Positions 45,111-55,884 of a stretch of 64,000 nt of DNA are shown here, one piece after another. Below the pieces are notes generated by a model. The model worked only from the letters and a program-made list of their open reading frames with translations, was not told where the DNA came from and ran no database searches. This DNA is from Anadara kagoshimensis. Its lineage: Eukaryota; Mollusca; Bivalvia; Arcoida; Arcidae. The stretch covers positions 41,561,849 to 41,625,848 of the forward strand of contig CM037869.1 in NCBI GenBank assembly GCA_021292105.1, written 5' to 3'. Position 1 is the first letter of the stretch. Each line of letters opens with the position of its first letter. Position numbers and translations under genes: made by a program.

Positions 45111-45820
45111 ATAACGCAGTTAATGATTATTAACAATATGTATTGTCACGTGTTGATGTTGAATTTTTATTAAATTAATACATTCAAAATCAGCTCATGA
45201 CAGTATAAACACATACTGCACATTAAAAATCAGTGTGATACCCTGATTAAAAGACATACGAGTTAATTTGCATAAAATTATTGATTAAAATAAATATCAA
45301 TCGCATACATGTATATGCAACGGCTTGATAAAGAAAATAAACATCACTCATTTTACTTCTTTTATAGATATTCTTGTCATACACATGATAATTAATATAA
45401 TTTATCATTAAATATTTAATAAGCCTCGCGTATTTCTTATATCTTTCAGTTTGAGACTTTTGGCATTTATAGGACTTCCATTTCAAAACAGAATAATTGT
45501 TATAAAAATTTACAATCACTGATTTTTTTAACATAATCGGTACTGATAAGAATAACTTTTACACTTCAGTATTTCTCATAATTTTGAAGAAGCAAACTTT
45601 TATGAAAATTGCCACTTCCAAAATCTTCTTTATTCCCATAAACCATACCAAATTGAAAGTTATTTCTAAAATACATCAAGATGGTTTTAAGACACTGTTC
45701 TTCTATTACACCAAAACGGTTTTCATTTTGTGTTTTGTATTCATATTTCGCTCATTCAATATTGTTCTTCTGTCTTACTTTTGTTGCTTTTGCTAATGCC
45801 TTGAAAACCATACACAAGAG
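45111..45820. other. Unannotated AT-rich stretch
   Basis: Short open frames on both strands (45247-45534 minus, 45584-45796 plus) lack recognisable features. Confidence 0.35.
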
Positions 45821-45990
45821 GCCGCGGTGGCCTAATGGATAAGACGTCAGTCTTCAAATCCAGAGTCTCTCACCGCTGTGAGTTCGAGTCTCGCTCGGAC
45901 CACTTGTGGGAAAGTGAATTTTCCTTGGCGTTGGCCTTTACTGATTCACCTGGTATAAAGGACTGGGGGAGTGGTATGCTTGTCCCTTGA
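45821..45990 (+). mobile_element. SINE-R 5' part
   Basis: tRNA-Arg-like head: GGCCGCGGTGGCCTAATGG from 45822 and box B GAGTTCGAGTCTC near 45880, then GGGAAAGTGAATTTTCC and GACTGGGGGAGTGGTATGC. It stops where the next tRNA-like segment begins. Confidence 0.88.
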
Positions 45991-46080
45991 ATCGAAATCA
46001 CTAGGTTCTACCTTGTGACAAACCTGTTGGTAGGCCGCTTCCCAGAGTGCTCTACCACTGAGCTACCCAGACCGCTACAC
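45991..46080 (-). mobile_element. tRNA-like head, minus strand
   Basis: Minus strand reads GCGGTCTGGGTAGCTCAGTG with GTAGAGCACT following (46045-46075), then GATTTCGATTCAAG as a degraded box B. It is joined 3' to 3' with the SINE-R copy. Confidence 0.65.
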
Positions 46081-46348
46081 ATTATTGTTTTATTATAGTT
46101 AATGTATTCTTAACGAAATGGATAATCTTGAATCCCGCATTCCTAAATTTGACGTTCACAATCTTATTATAGCAATATAGTAGAGGGAAAGAGTTCCGAC
46201 ATTTGTACCCTCCACTAAAATTTTAATTTCGGCTAAAAAAAGTCTAAAAATGACGGAATCAAGCAATTTTGAACATTTCTGTTAAAAATATTTTTTCAAA
46301 AATTTTACAAATAATTTAATAGGTGGGGGTACAAAAGAAACGTTTGCC

Positions 46349-46585
46349 AAGTAGAGACCTATCGAAAGTTTTTTAAAACACTGCTAAGCTAACGAGAAAG
46401 AGTCAAAGCTCGCGATCGGTTGTTGAGTGGCTGAGATATGGGTAGATAGTGACAGAAGAGACTCAGACTGATAGGAAGCATCTGCCGAAAATCTGTCGAG
46501 ATATAGCTAACAAAGGGCTGAGATGAGGTGCCGATTCGGCACTAATTCGTCAGATTTGTGTTTAACTTTCGACAGGCGTGTACTG
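46349..46585. mobile_element. TA-MITE-1 copy
   Basis: Ends AGTAGAGACCTATCGAAAGT and TTTCGACAGGCGTGTACTG. Confidence 0.82.
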
Positions 46586-46687
46586 TATATCCTTCAAAAC
46601 GTTATTGTTCCCATTATAGACAATATATCCTTAATTAAATGGGTAATCTTGAATCTAACATTCCATAATTTTGACGTACAGCAGTAC

Positions 46688-47258
46688 AGCAGAGACCTAT
46701 TCAAAGTTTTGAGAACACTGCTTAGCTAACGGGAAAGAGTCAAGGCTCGTGATCGGGTGCTGAGTGGCTGATATGCGTAGCTAGTCACAGAAGAGACTCA
46801 GACTGATAGATAGCATCTGCCAAACATCTGTCGAGATATAAAGTTGAGTAATGGTGTTTAACGCCCTAGTCAAGAATATTTCACTTATATCGAGACATCT
46901 ACAGCTATAGGCGAAGGTACAGAAATTTTGCCTATGCGTTGCTCTGATGGCATTATATAGCAGGTTTCTTTATCGTGCCAAGCCTACCCAGACACGGGAA
47001 CTCGTTTATTTTAAGTTACCATCCGAAAGAACCGTGACTTTCATTTTGCAATGCCGAGTGCATGGCGAAAGAACAGTTACTACCCACTTTTAAGTCTTTG
47101 GTTAGACCCGGCCGGTGTTCGAACCCACGACCTCCTACTTACGGAGCGAGCAATCTACCAACGGTCTGTCGAGATATAGATAAAGAGGGACTGAGATGAG
47201 CTGCCGATTCGGTACTGATTCGTCAGCTTTGTGCCAAACTTTCGACAAGTCTGTACTG
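46688..47258. mobile_element. TA-MITE-1 interrupted by SINE-G
   Basis: Ends CAGCAGAGACCTATTCAAAG and TTTCGACAAGTCTGTACTG. The insertion at 46841-47164 splits it. Confidence 0.85.
46841..47164 (-). mobile_element. SINE-G inserted in TA-MITE-1
   Basis: TCTGTCGAGATATA at 46827-46840 and 47165-47178 is a 14-bp target-site duplication. The copy is truncated within the tRNA head (ends at GAGCGAGCAATCTACCAACG). The tail TTGAGTAATGGTGTTTAACG is intact. Confidence 0.92.
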
Positions 47259-47380
47259 TATTTTTTCTCTAAATTTATCTTCATAATATTATTGTTCTCA
47301 TTAAAGGCAATATATTCTTAATTAAATGGATAATCTTGAATCCAGCATTCCCTAAATTTGACGTATACCATTTCACAATA

Positions 47381-48245
47381 GGAATAGCTATCTGAATGAA
47401 GATTTGTTCATTGGAGCTGACATTCACCATTACTCGCTTCAAGTAAACTCTTTTATCTTGTGGCAAATCCAAATTAATTTTGTTCTATATGACGAATAAC
47501 AGTTAAGTATGGGCCTAACATTAAATCCTCACTTCGACAGCTGAGCTCGGCCTTAGGTTATTCAAGATAAATAATGCCTTTTGAATTCTTTTCAAAGTAT
47601 TTCAATTCTCTATTTTGGGAATCGAAATTTCATTTCCGTGCACAGAAAACGTTTTAGAATCCATGAACAAAGGGGATCTATTCTGCTATCACGGACTCTT
47701 CAAGTTGCGACGAAGACCAAAGCGAAAGCTGAGCAGAGATAATTGACGGGGTTTTAGCCCTTTCAATAGAGAATCGGATAAGCATTAGATAAAGCTTCTT
47801 CTTAATCGAAATCTTTTATAGTGAGGTCCACAAGGTTATAAATTCACTTTAGGAGTAAATTATATCTTCTGTTAGCAGACGCGAAAAGACCGCGCATGTA
47901 AACACATCTTTTGATTTCCAACAAAATTGCTTGTCTCTTGGAGAATGCATGTTGTTAAGTTTGGTAAATATAAAATGAATTGTACTGTCACATCGTAATT
48001 CTCTGTCCGTAACCAAAGTTTGGCTGGTAAATAAACTGGATCAGAGAAAATATTCTACTGAAAGGTTTTTGTGTGGTCAATAAGTGAATTATGTTTAGAG
48101 CGATAATTTGTATGAAAACCCAATAGGGACATTTGTAGGTGGAATTATTTCTTATAACCGAAACCGTTGCAGCTTAGACTACATGTACATCAGGGAGTTC
48201 GGATTTGTAGAGGGAATGAATGAAATGATTTCGTTTGTTCGAGAT
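47381..48245. other. Unannotated stretch
   Basis: No repeat or gene recognised. Confidence 0.4.
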
Positions 48246-48248
48246 CAC

Positions 48249-48450
48249 GACGAAAGCTCAGTTGGTAGAGTGCAGTGCATGCTTTTTATGTTGGCGGTCA
48301 GGGTTTAAACCCCGACTGTTTCTGACAGAGACTTTAATATAAGTAGCGCTAGTTCTTTCGCCAAACATTCGGCATTTCAAAATGAAAGTCATAGGTTCAT
48401 TCGGGGGAGGCATTAAAACAGATATCCCGTGGCAACGTTTGTTTTTGCCA
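48249..48450 (+). mobile_element. SINE-G, diverged 5' part
   Basis: Box A AAGCTCAGTTGGTAGAGTGC near 48255, box-B-like GGTTTAAACCCC near 48301, then CGCCAAACATTCGGCATTTC and GAAAGTCATAGGTTC. The 3' tail is missing. Confidence 0.75.
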
Positions 48451-48480
48451 TTTACATGAATTCTTTCCACTAATAACATT

Positions 48481-48838
48481 TAAACCACTGCGGTAGCTCA
48501 GTTGGTAGAGTGCTCGCTCCGTTAGTGAGATATTGTGGGTTCGATCCACGGCCGGGTCTGACCCAAGATTCGTTAGTAGGAAGTGGCTGTTCTTTCGCCA
48601 GCCAAGCACTCGGTATTACGGAATGAAAGTCACGGTTCTTGCAGAGGGGAACTTAAAATAAACGAGGACCAATGTCACAGTGGGCTTGGAACGCTAAAGA
48701 ACCCTGCTGTATAATGCCATCAGCGCAACGTAATGGCAAAATTTATGCACCTTTGCCTATGTAGCTGGCAACGTTTCGATATTAGTGACAAATTCTTGAC
48801 TAGGACATTTAACATCATTACTCAACTCAACTCTAAAT
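48481..48838 (+). mobile_element. SINE-G, full length with duplication
   Basis: TAATAACATT at 48471-48480 and 48839-48848 is a 10-bp target-site duplication. Head CCACTGCGGTAGCTCAGTTG, box B GGGTTCGATCCACG, full body, and a tail GGACATTTAACATCATTACT. Confidence 0.92.
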
Positions 48839-48979
48839 TAATAACATTGACCAAAGACACCATACGCGGTATGGCTAGTGATGTATGGTATACTGTTAGG
48901 GTCAATTTTTCATTATTGCTCCTTCGCTTCTACGAGTTCAGGTCGAAGCACGATGGCGAAGGAGCGAAGATACAAAATA

Positions 48980-49477
48980 CAGTACAGACCTGTCCGAAGT
49001 TTGACACTGAGCTAAAGAAAATTAGGCGAAGTCCGGCTTCTAAGCAGCTAAAATATGGATAGGAAGTGGCTGAACAGCTACCGATAGATAAATAGTTTTT
49101 GTTTAATTTTTTATGATTTTCCGATTATACTAATTGATTAATTGTTTAAACATTAGGCAAATTAATCGGTTTTCACTTACAAGCGATTTTGCCATCACTA
49201 GCGAATACAAATTTAACGTAGGTGTATAGATTTGTAGCGAAATTGCATGACGTGTGGAAGGGTAAAATAGACAAAATATCACAACTATTCAAGTGAAATT
49301 TTCGCTAGGGGAAATTTTAGCGATTTTTCTTCACCGTGAATACACACGCGAAAAAATCCCGATATACGGTACATGCAGCAATTGCCGAAAAGCTGCCGAG
49401 ATATACAGTAGCTAATAGCTGCCCATTCGACACAAATGTGTTAACATAAAGTATTAAACTTTCGACAGGTCTGTACT
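48980..49477. mobile_element. TA-MITE-1, enlarged copy
   Basis: TA precedes CAGTACAGACCTGTCCGAAG; the right end is TTTCGACAGGTCTGTACTA. About 280 bp of extra sequence (about 49092-49375), rich in short GCGAAATT-type motifs similar to the element at 55616-55806, sits inside. Confidence 0.75.
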
Positions 49478-49724
49478 ATAAGCTTGCGAAGAAGCGAAGT
49501 TGCAAAGGCGAAGGAGTGGTAGTATCATCGCTCCTTCGCTTCCTCGCGTAATCACCGCTTTAATTTGCAAACGTGTTTTCAGTTCTTTGCTAATTTGGCC
49601 CTTACGGGACACCATGCTGATGAAATGTTCTAAAATATCGACATATTTTTGTGTTTTCATTTTTCTCTGACACTAACTTTGTTTTATCTTAGTGAGTTAT
49701 ATTTAGTAATTGCGTTTAATATAA

Positions 49725-49910
49725 TCAAAAACAAACATACTAATCCATATCAGAATCACAATCCAGAAGCAAAGTAAAAACTTTGGAACTGACAAGTTAG
49801 ACTAGACACGTGAACTTCCACCAGGGAAGTAAGGTCGGGTGCTCCGGAAGGGTAAGCACCTCTTGTTTAGCTAGCTTCACCCGCCACGTGTGTAATCAAA
49901 ATTGTGTGAA
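49725..49910 (+). repeat. Block D, well-preserved copy
   Basis: Runs from CAAAAACAAACATACTAATC through CCAGAAGCAAAGTAAAAACT, CACGTG near 49809, GGGTGCTCCGGAAGGGTAAG and CACGTG near 49882. It is the best single copy for a family consensus. Confidence 0.8.
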
Positions 49911-49984
49911 AGGAACATGGAACTATGGGACCTTCATATGATCAATTGTTGATTAGTGAACATGTGTTTCTGTTTATTGTTTAT

Positions 49985-50145
49985 GGTACACGTGGCTGGT
50001 GTAGCTAGCTAAGCAGGATGTGTTTATTCTTCCGGAGCACCCGGCCTCACGTCCCTAGTCGAGTATCACGTGTTTAACCTAATTTGTCATATCAAAGGTT
50101 TTACTTTTCTTTTGGATTGTTGCTTAGGAATGGATTAATAATTTG
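49985..50145 (-). repeat. Block D, inverted neighbour
   Basis: Same family in the opposite orientation (CACGTG near 49988 and 50067, TTCCGGAGCACCCGGCCTCA between), about 75 bp from the previous copy. Confidence 0.75.
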
Positions 50146-50340
50146 ATTATTGGTCACATATATTTTCAAATACCATTAACACGATTCGTCTTTTATACAT
50201 AAAGAGTTGTTTGCAAGCTACATAAAAGTGTCATGTCACGATCGTGTCGTGTCGTGACATAACGAACAATGTAGTCAAAAAATGACCATATAAAACAGCG
50301 AGGTTTACAATTCTACTGATCTCGGAGAAGTAAAATGGTA

Positions 50341-50568
50341 CAGTATCTACCTGTCAAAAGTTTAACACTGAGCTTACGAAAAGAAGTCGAAGATCGACGG
50401 CCGATATATGGATAGCTTATATCCGATTTAATTAGCTGCTGAAAGAAAGATTACAACTATACCGAAAAAACTGTCTGGATATACATGTAGCTAACAAGAG
50501 GCTGATATGAACTGTCGGTTCGGTACTTATTCGGTAGCCGCTAGTGTTAAATTTTCTACTGTACTGTA
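50341..50568. mobile_element. TA-MITE-1 copy
   Basis: TA then CAGTATCTACCTGTCAAAAG; the right end is decayed (TTTTCTACTGTACTGTACTA). Confidence 0.75.
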
Positions 50569-50752
50569 CTATAGCAGTTAGCGTTAATTCAAAGAATGCC
50601 AGTTTAATGCAATATTTCCATTAAAATGAAATAGATTTTCACGTTAATGGTTCGCCATTGATAGCTTTGATAATACAACTCTGCGAGAACAAAAACTACA
50701 CACGAGAAACGCACACAGAAAGCGAATTGTGTTTTCAAAAGAACCGCATATA

Positions 50753-50975
50753 CAATACAGACGTGTCGAAAGTTTAACTCCGACGACGAGTTAAGGAAAA
50801 TGAATGCCCGGGAGCTAGGCAGTCTAGATTAATAGCTAGTGGCTGGAGAATTGTAAATGATAGATAGCAGCTGCCGAAAAGCTGTCGAGATATAGCTAAC
50901 ATAGGAGTTTATATGAGCTGCCGATTCGATAGCAATTTATATGTCTAATGTGAAACTTTTGACAGGCCTGTACTG
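50753..50975. mobile_element. TA-MITE-1 copy
   Basis: Ends CAATACAGACGTGTCGAAAG and TTTTGACAGGCCTGTACTG. Confidence 0.85.
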
Positions 50976-51224
50976 TCAAACGCTGGAGAAACTTGCCGCC
51001 AATTAGCGAAATTACGACATTTTAAATTCAATAACGTTGCCATGGTAAAAATTATATAAATTGTGAAATATGAGCTTTTAATGCTAGATTACAATTGCAA
51101 TGAAACTTCCATTGAAAAATATCTCAGAACACCACTGTTAAACGTTGATAGCCCGACAATGCCGAATTATAAATTATCCATTGTAAATTATAAGAACATT
51201 ACATCATGAAATTAATTTCTGGCG

Positions 51225-51835
51225 AACAGTAAAACCTTGTTATAATGTCCCGAAATAACATTTCCCCCGTTTTTATTGCCTTGGTAAAACCTTGTAATAT
51301 TGCCTCGTAATAACTTTGCCATCAGCCTTTTTACCACGGTAATAACGTATATAATGACAGATATCATTATGAAATCTATTATCGCAACAGAAAAATGGCC
51401 TTCAATAACTTTGCCGAATATATTATCGCCGCAGTAAACCCTCAATTTTATGCCCCACAATTACTTTGCCATCTTCCATATCGCCGCAGTAAGGTCGCGT
51501 TATAATGCCTGCAATAACCTTGCAACCGCCCTTATCACAACAGTTAAACCTTGATATGATACTACTAGATAATATTGCCACTTTGCTTATCGCCATAGTA
51601 AAACATCGTCGTTTTGATGCCCCTCAATAAATTTGCCACCTAAATTGTATGCCCCACAATTACTTTGCCATCTCCCATATGGCAGCTGTAAGGTCGCGTT
51701 ATAATGCAATAACCTTGCAACGGCACTTATCACAACCTTGATATGATGCCACTAGATTACTTTGCAACTTTCGCTTATCGCCATAGTAAAACATCGCTTT
51801 GATGCCCCTCAATAACTTTGCCACTTTTCTTCCTT
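51225..51835. repeat. Degenerate tandem array with about 200-bp higher-order unit
   Basis: Short units combine AGTAAAACCTTGTTATAATG, CAATAACTTTGCCATC and CTTATCGCCGCAGT. TATGCCCCACAATTACTTTGC occurs near 51448 and 51648, starting two copies of a unit of about 200 bp. It resembles the fragment at 3355-3430. Confidence 0.8.
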
Positions 51836-52130
51836 GTAAGAGTTGGTAGAGTCCTTGCTCCGTATGTGAATGGTTGTGATTCGACCTTGGCAGGGCCTGG
51901 TCAAGACTTGAAAATAGGTAGTGACTGTTCTTTCGCCATGTACTCGGCATTTAGGAATGAAAGTCACGGGGTCCTGTAGAGGAGACCTTTAAACCGATGC
52001 CTTCTGTCACGGTAGTTCCCTCATTGCACATTGTCCTGAACGTACTACAAAGATTTAATATCTACCTCTTCACTTACAGCTGGTGACTTCTCGATATACA
52101 TAAGTGAAATATTCTAGACTGTGAAGTAAG
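51836..52130 (+). mobile_element. SINE-G, decayed head
   Basis: GAGTTGGTAGAGTCCTTGCTC (box A remnant), GTTGTGATTCGACCTTGGC (box B remnant), body with GAATGAAAGTCACGGGGTCC, and a tail TTCTCGATATACATAAGTGA. Confidence 0.8.
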
Positions 52131-52309
52131 AATATGGATAAAGCGCAATTTTTTGGGATTACCGGAACAAAGTTAACGAAAATCACTGCGAAATCATAGC
52201 CAATTTTCGCGGTTCCAAGAAATTCGCATTATGTTAGAGTCATACATTTTTTAAGCACAAACGATACACCTGAAGGGCCAGATCCATAGCAAATAAAATA
52301 AGCAAAAAC

Positions 52310-52420
52310 AAACAAATACATCTCAAAATCACAATCTCAAAGGAAAAGTAAAAATTATGAATCTGGTAAATTAAACCAAAAACTCGAACTTTGACCAGGG
52401 AAATGAGACCGGGTGCTACG
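52310..52420 (+). repeat. Block D fragment
   Basis: AAACAAATACATCTCAAAAT, then GGAAAAGTAAAAATTATGAA and ACCAGGGAAATGAGACCGGG. Both CACGTG sites are lost. Confidence 0.55.
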
Positions 52421-52503
52421 GAATCATTTCTTCTCTATGATTTGTCTTTTTATACAAAGCAAAATTTCAAATCTTTGAAGTTTTGTTAATGTTCAAGTTA
52501 TTA

Positions 52504-52946
52504 GGGTCCTGGGATCACAAACAATATACTAGGCTAGTTGTTATAGATAAATCTAAGTTTTTTCTTAACTCCGAGAGTGAAAAAAATTAGAAAGGAAATG
52601 AATCGCGAAACAAACTTAACTTATTTTTCACTTAAAAATCTAAGTTCCAACTTCTCATAGACAAGTATATCCGGCCCTGGGATCAGGAACAATACTTATT
52701 TTTTTGCACTTAACTTAGTTAAGCCAAAACTTATATTTTGAAAATAAGTTTTTTCTTAATTAAGTATTGTTCGTGATCCCGGGGCCATGGCTTTTAGGTG
52801 TCACTTTTAAGATCACTTCTAGCTCAAAACATTTCAATTGCATTTAGTTTTGTCAAAAAATAATAAGTATTTTCAAAGAAAATTATCAAAAATTGCTTAA
52901 AAAAGTAAGAAAAATCGTAGTTAAAAATGCTTTTCGGAAACTGGGG
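52504..52946. mobile_element. Foldback-type repeats, nested
   Basis: An inner inverted repeat spans 52674-52786 (GGCCCTGGGATCAGGAACAA against the reversed GGCCCCGGGATCACGAACAA, then ATACTTA). An earlier related arm at 52504-52533 and GGAAACTGGGGCC at 52930-52942 suggest a larger outer element. Confidence 0.65.
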
Positions 52947-53410
52947 CCAGAAACACAAGCAAAAAACCCCATAAAGATGCGTTAAGTAGGGAAAACTGTT
53001 TGTCGCAAATAGCTAAAAAATGACCAGGCAACCAATATTTAAGAAGACATTTTCATGAATTGCATTTCACACGTTTTAATCCTATTATAAGTTTGGTGAT
53101 AAAATAACCATAATTAATAAAAAGAATAAACAAACATTTAAAACCCGACTTATACCGAGTCTATTTTCAAAACACGCTTTTAATCCAATAAAATTTTATT
53201 TTTATATATTCTTTTTTTGAAAATCAATTTCAAAATTAAAGTGTACTTACCCCATCTTAAACAGAGAAAAAGTCAAAAGAGTGTCCCATCCTTGTCACCA
53301 ATCTGGAGCAAGTGCGTAGCTATAACATCACATGCACAATAAACTGTCTTAAGCTTCATCTTAACGTCTTAAAAGAATATTCCATTTTATCCAGAATTCC
53401 GAATGGCGTA

Positions 53411-53600
53411 CAGTATAGATCTGTCGAAAGTTTAACACTAAGCTAGCAAATTACTGCTCATTTTTGGCCGCTCGTTAGCTATATATTTCGGCAGCTGCTA
53501 TTTATCTGTCGACAGCTTTTCGGCTACTAGGTATCCATATCTCTACCACTGGGCAGCTTATATTTCTTTCCGTTCGCTAAGTGTTGACAGTTCTCCACTG
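53411..53600. mobile_element. TA-MITE-1, short copy
   Basis: TA flanks CAGTATAGATCTGTCGAAAG and GACAGTTCTCCACTG. 190 bp. Confidence 0.82.
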
Positions 53601-53909
53601 TATCAACAATAAAGAATACTTTTGCACAGTTCTTTACATGATACTTCAAGATCTCAAGTGATTTTACGTTTTCTTTAAATTTTTAACGTTTTTGCATGTA
53701 GTACAAGCATGTCCAAAATTAAAACCAAAAGGTAACTAATTAAAGTCGAACAGAATAGAAGTTCATCTTGTGTTCTGGTCAAAGTTTCACATCTAGATTA
53801 AAATGTTTAAAAAATTTATTTGTAGTTTAAAAAAAAAAAAATTGTAAAAATTTGTTAAATTTGAGTTTAAGGAAAATCTTGGTTACGAAATAATTGTGAA
53901 ACTTTGGCT

Positions 53910-54205
53910 TGGTTACCTTAATCTTTCCGTCAAATGCTATATATCCCTCAACAGCTTTTCGTCCACAAGCCATCTTTATCGTGGTCAATCATTGAGCTTT
54001 GCCTCCTTTTCTTAAGCCCATTGTTGAGCTTTCGGGACAACCACTCATCTGTATTTTGGCCAATCAGTAACCAAGCTTTGCCTCCTTTTCTTAACCCCAG
54101 TGTTGAGCTTTCTGGACAAACACACATCTGTATCTTGGTCACTCAGTAGCCAAGCTTTGACTTCTTTTCGTAAGCCCATTGTTAACCATTCCACATGTCT
54201 GTTTT
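53910..54205. repeat. Three-unit tandem array (about 88 bp) from MITE end
   Basis: AAGCTTTGCCTCCTTTTCTTA recurs near 53995, 54074 and 54152. It is followed by AGCCCATTGTTGAGCTTTC and then a short ACAT/CATCTGTNTT spacer. The motif echoes the right part of TA-MITE-1 (CTCCTTTTCGTTAGCTCAGT then CTTTCGACAGG). Confidence 0.7.
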
Positions 54206-54261
54206 GATGCTTCACTTATCAGTTCTACGGACTATAAAAAAATCTGTATTAAAATGAAGTG

Positions 54262-54510
54262 CAATACAGCCCTGTCAAAAGTTTAACATTGAGCTAACGA
54301 AAAAGACATCGAATCGCCGCTGCCGAGTGGCCGACATATGGATAGCTACAATGTCCGAAAACCTGTCAAGACGAAGATAGCATCTGCTGAAAAAATGTCG
54401 AGATATAGCTTCGAGAGTTGTTGAGCTATAGCTAACGAGGGACCGTGATCAGCTGTCGATTTGGCACTTATCCGTCAGCTTTGTGTAAAACTTTCGACAG
54501 GTCTGTACGG
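54262..54510. mobile_element. TA-MITE-1 copy
   Basis: Ends CAATACAGCCCTGTCAAAAG and CTTTCGACAGGTCTGTACGG. Confidence 0.85.
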
Positions 54511-55035
54511 TATATTTATACACTATCGATGCAAAAAAGTAGTTTTGTGTGAAGTATGCATCAATTACATATTGTTAATACAATCCATATTTAGATGATG
54601 CACGCGATATTGTCATTCATACCTTTCGATGAATTCTTAATAAGAATTCAAACACGCGTGTATGCTTCCGACATTATAATGAGTCCCTATTCATACGCCT
54701 TCCGCTCAAGCGTAATTACGCATATGGTTATGAACCCGTCTTTGTTACTGTAACAATTTGATTCTAAAACACAAAAAGGTAATAGATACAAAAGAATGAC
54801 CCGATTCAAATTTTACGTTTATAGTACTAAAAGAATACAATGGGTAATTGGAGTGTAATTAATTCAACTGCAATTCTGAGTACTTTGAGATCAATACGAA
54901 AACATTTTAATAACCGCCAGAAACTTTAAGCTTCAGTTCTATCGCGCATGCTCCGTCCGTCATTGGTCTCTAAAAGATACGCGAGATCTTAGTACAGTGG
55001 CATGGGTTGCTGACAAATTATCTTTTTACTTTTTC
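54511..55035. other. Unannotated stretch
   Basis: No repeat or gene recognised. Confidence 0.35.
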
Positions 55036-55130
55036 TCGGCTCGTCGGTGGACACATGGTCTAACGCACGCGCTTACTGATCAAAGTGATTCTCATCGCCC
55101 AGGTTTGAATCCATCTCGGGCAGATCCTTC
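55036..55130 (+). mobile_element. SINE-S head fragment
   Basis: Box-A-like GTGGACACATGGTCTAACGC and box-B-like GGTTTGAATCCATC near 55102, then CGGGCAGATC as in the 18.2-kb copy. Confidence 0.6.
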
Positions 55131-55221
55131 TATCTTAAATGTCTACATTTTAGCGTGTACTAATTTTAGCACAAAAAGGTACACTGCTAAAATTAATACC
55201 TTTTCAGTAAATGCAAAAGAA

Positions 55222-55440
55222 CTATGGTGGCCCAGTTTGTACAATGGCTGTTTCGTGTGTTAGAGGCAGAGGTTCGAATCCCGATCGAGCCTGACCAAGA
55301 CTTGAACATCGGTTTTCTTTCGCAAAGCACCCAGAAATAAAAATAAGGTGTCCTTCAGAAAAAAAACTAACCTTATAAGTGATGCACAGTGTCACGGTAG
55401 GCGGGGCACGTTAAAGACTTCTCGCTGCATATGCAAAGAC
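55222..55440 (+). mobile_element. SINE-G, truncated and diverged
   Basis: Box B GGTTCGAATCCCGATCG near 55271, then CTGACCAAGACTTGAACATC, CGCAAAGCACCCAGAAATAA and GTGTCACGGTAGGCGGGGCA. The tail is missing. Confidence 0.8.
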
Positions 55441-55477
55441 CAAACTGAAAGGGTCGAAATTTTTGTCAATTGTATAG

Positions 55478-55881
55478 CACAGACCTGTCAAAAATCATCA
55501 AGTTAACACTAGGCGAACGAGAATGGGTCGAAACTCGGCTGTTAAATGGCCTAGACATGGATAGCTAGAGACATAAAAAATGCTAAGAGATAGATATAGC
55601 AGCTGCCGAGATATACTGTAAACGCATTTAATTTCGCGTGTATTTATTTTCGTGGTATAAGAAATTGAGACATATCCGCGTAGTTATATTTTTGCGTTTT
55701 TGAAACATGCACTATAACACAATAAGCATAATAAAATTTTTGCGCAAAACAAATGATCGCGAAATAAGCGAAAATTAGTACACCGCGAAAATAAACACGT
55801 TTACAGTAGCTTACGAGGAACCCGGATTAGATTCAAACACATTTTTTAGTTTATTGTTAAACTTTCGACAGTCATGTACTG
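55478..55881. mobile_element. TA-MITE-1 interrupted by another TA element
   Basis: Ends GCACAGACCTGTCAAAAATC and CTTTCGACAGTCATGTACTG. The insert at 55616-55806 accounts for the extra length. Confidence 0.82.
55616..55806. mobile_element. Nested 191-bp TA element
   Basis: TA at 55614-55615 and 55807-55808. Ends CTGTAAACGCATTTAATTTCG and, inverted, CTGTAAACGTGTTTATTTTCG. Interior rich in GCGAAAAT motifs. Confidence 0.9.
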
Positions 55882-55884
55882 TAG

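Larger units (their letters stand above)
46085..47380. repeat. Tandem triplication of spacer plus TA-MITE-1
   Basis: A spacer containing AAATGGATAATCTTGAAT and AATTTTGACGT-like sequence occurs at about 46085-46165, 46598-46680 and 47285-47370. One TA-MITE-1 lies between each pair. The two MITEs share private changes (GAGACCTAT, CAGAAGAGACTCAGACTGAT), confirming duplication rather than independent insertion. Confidence 0.85.
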
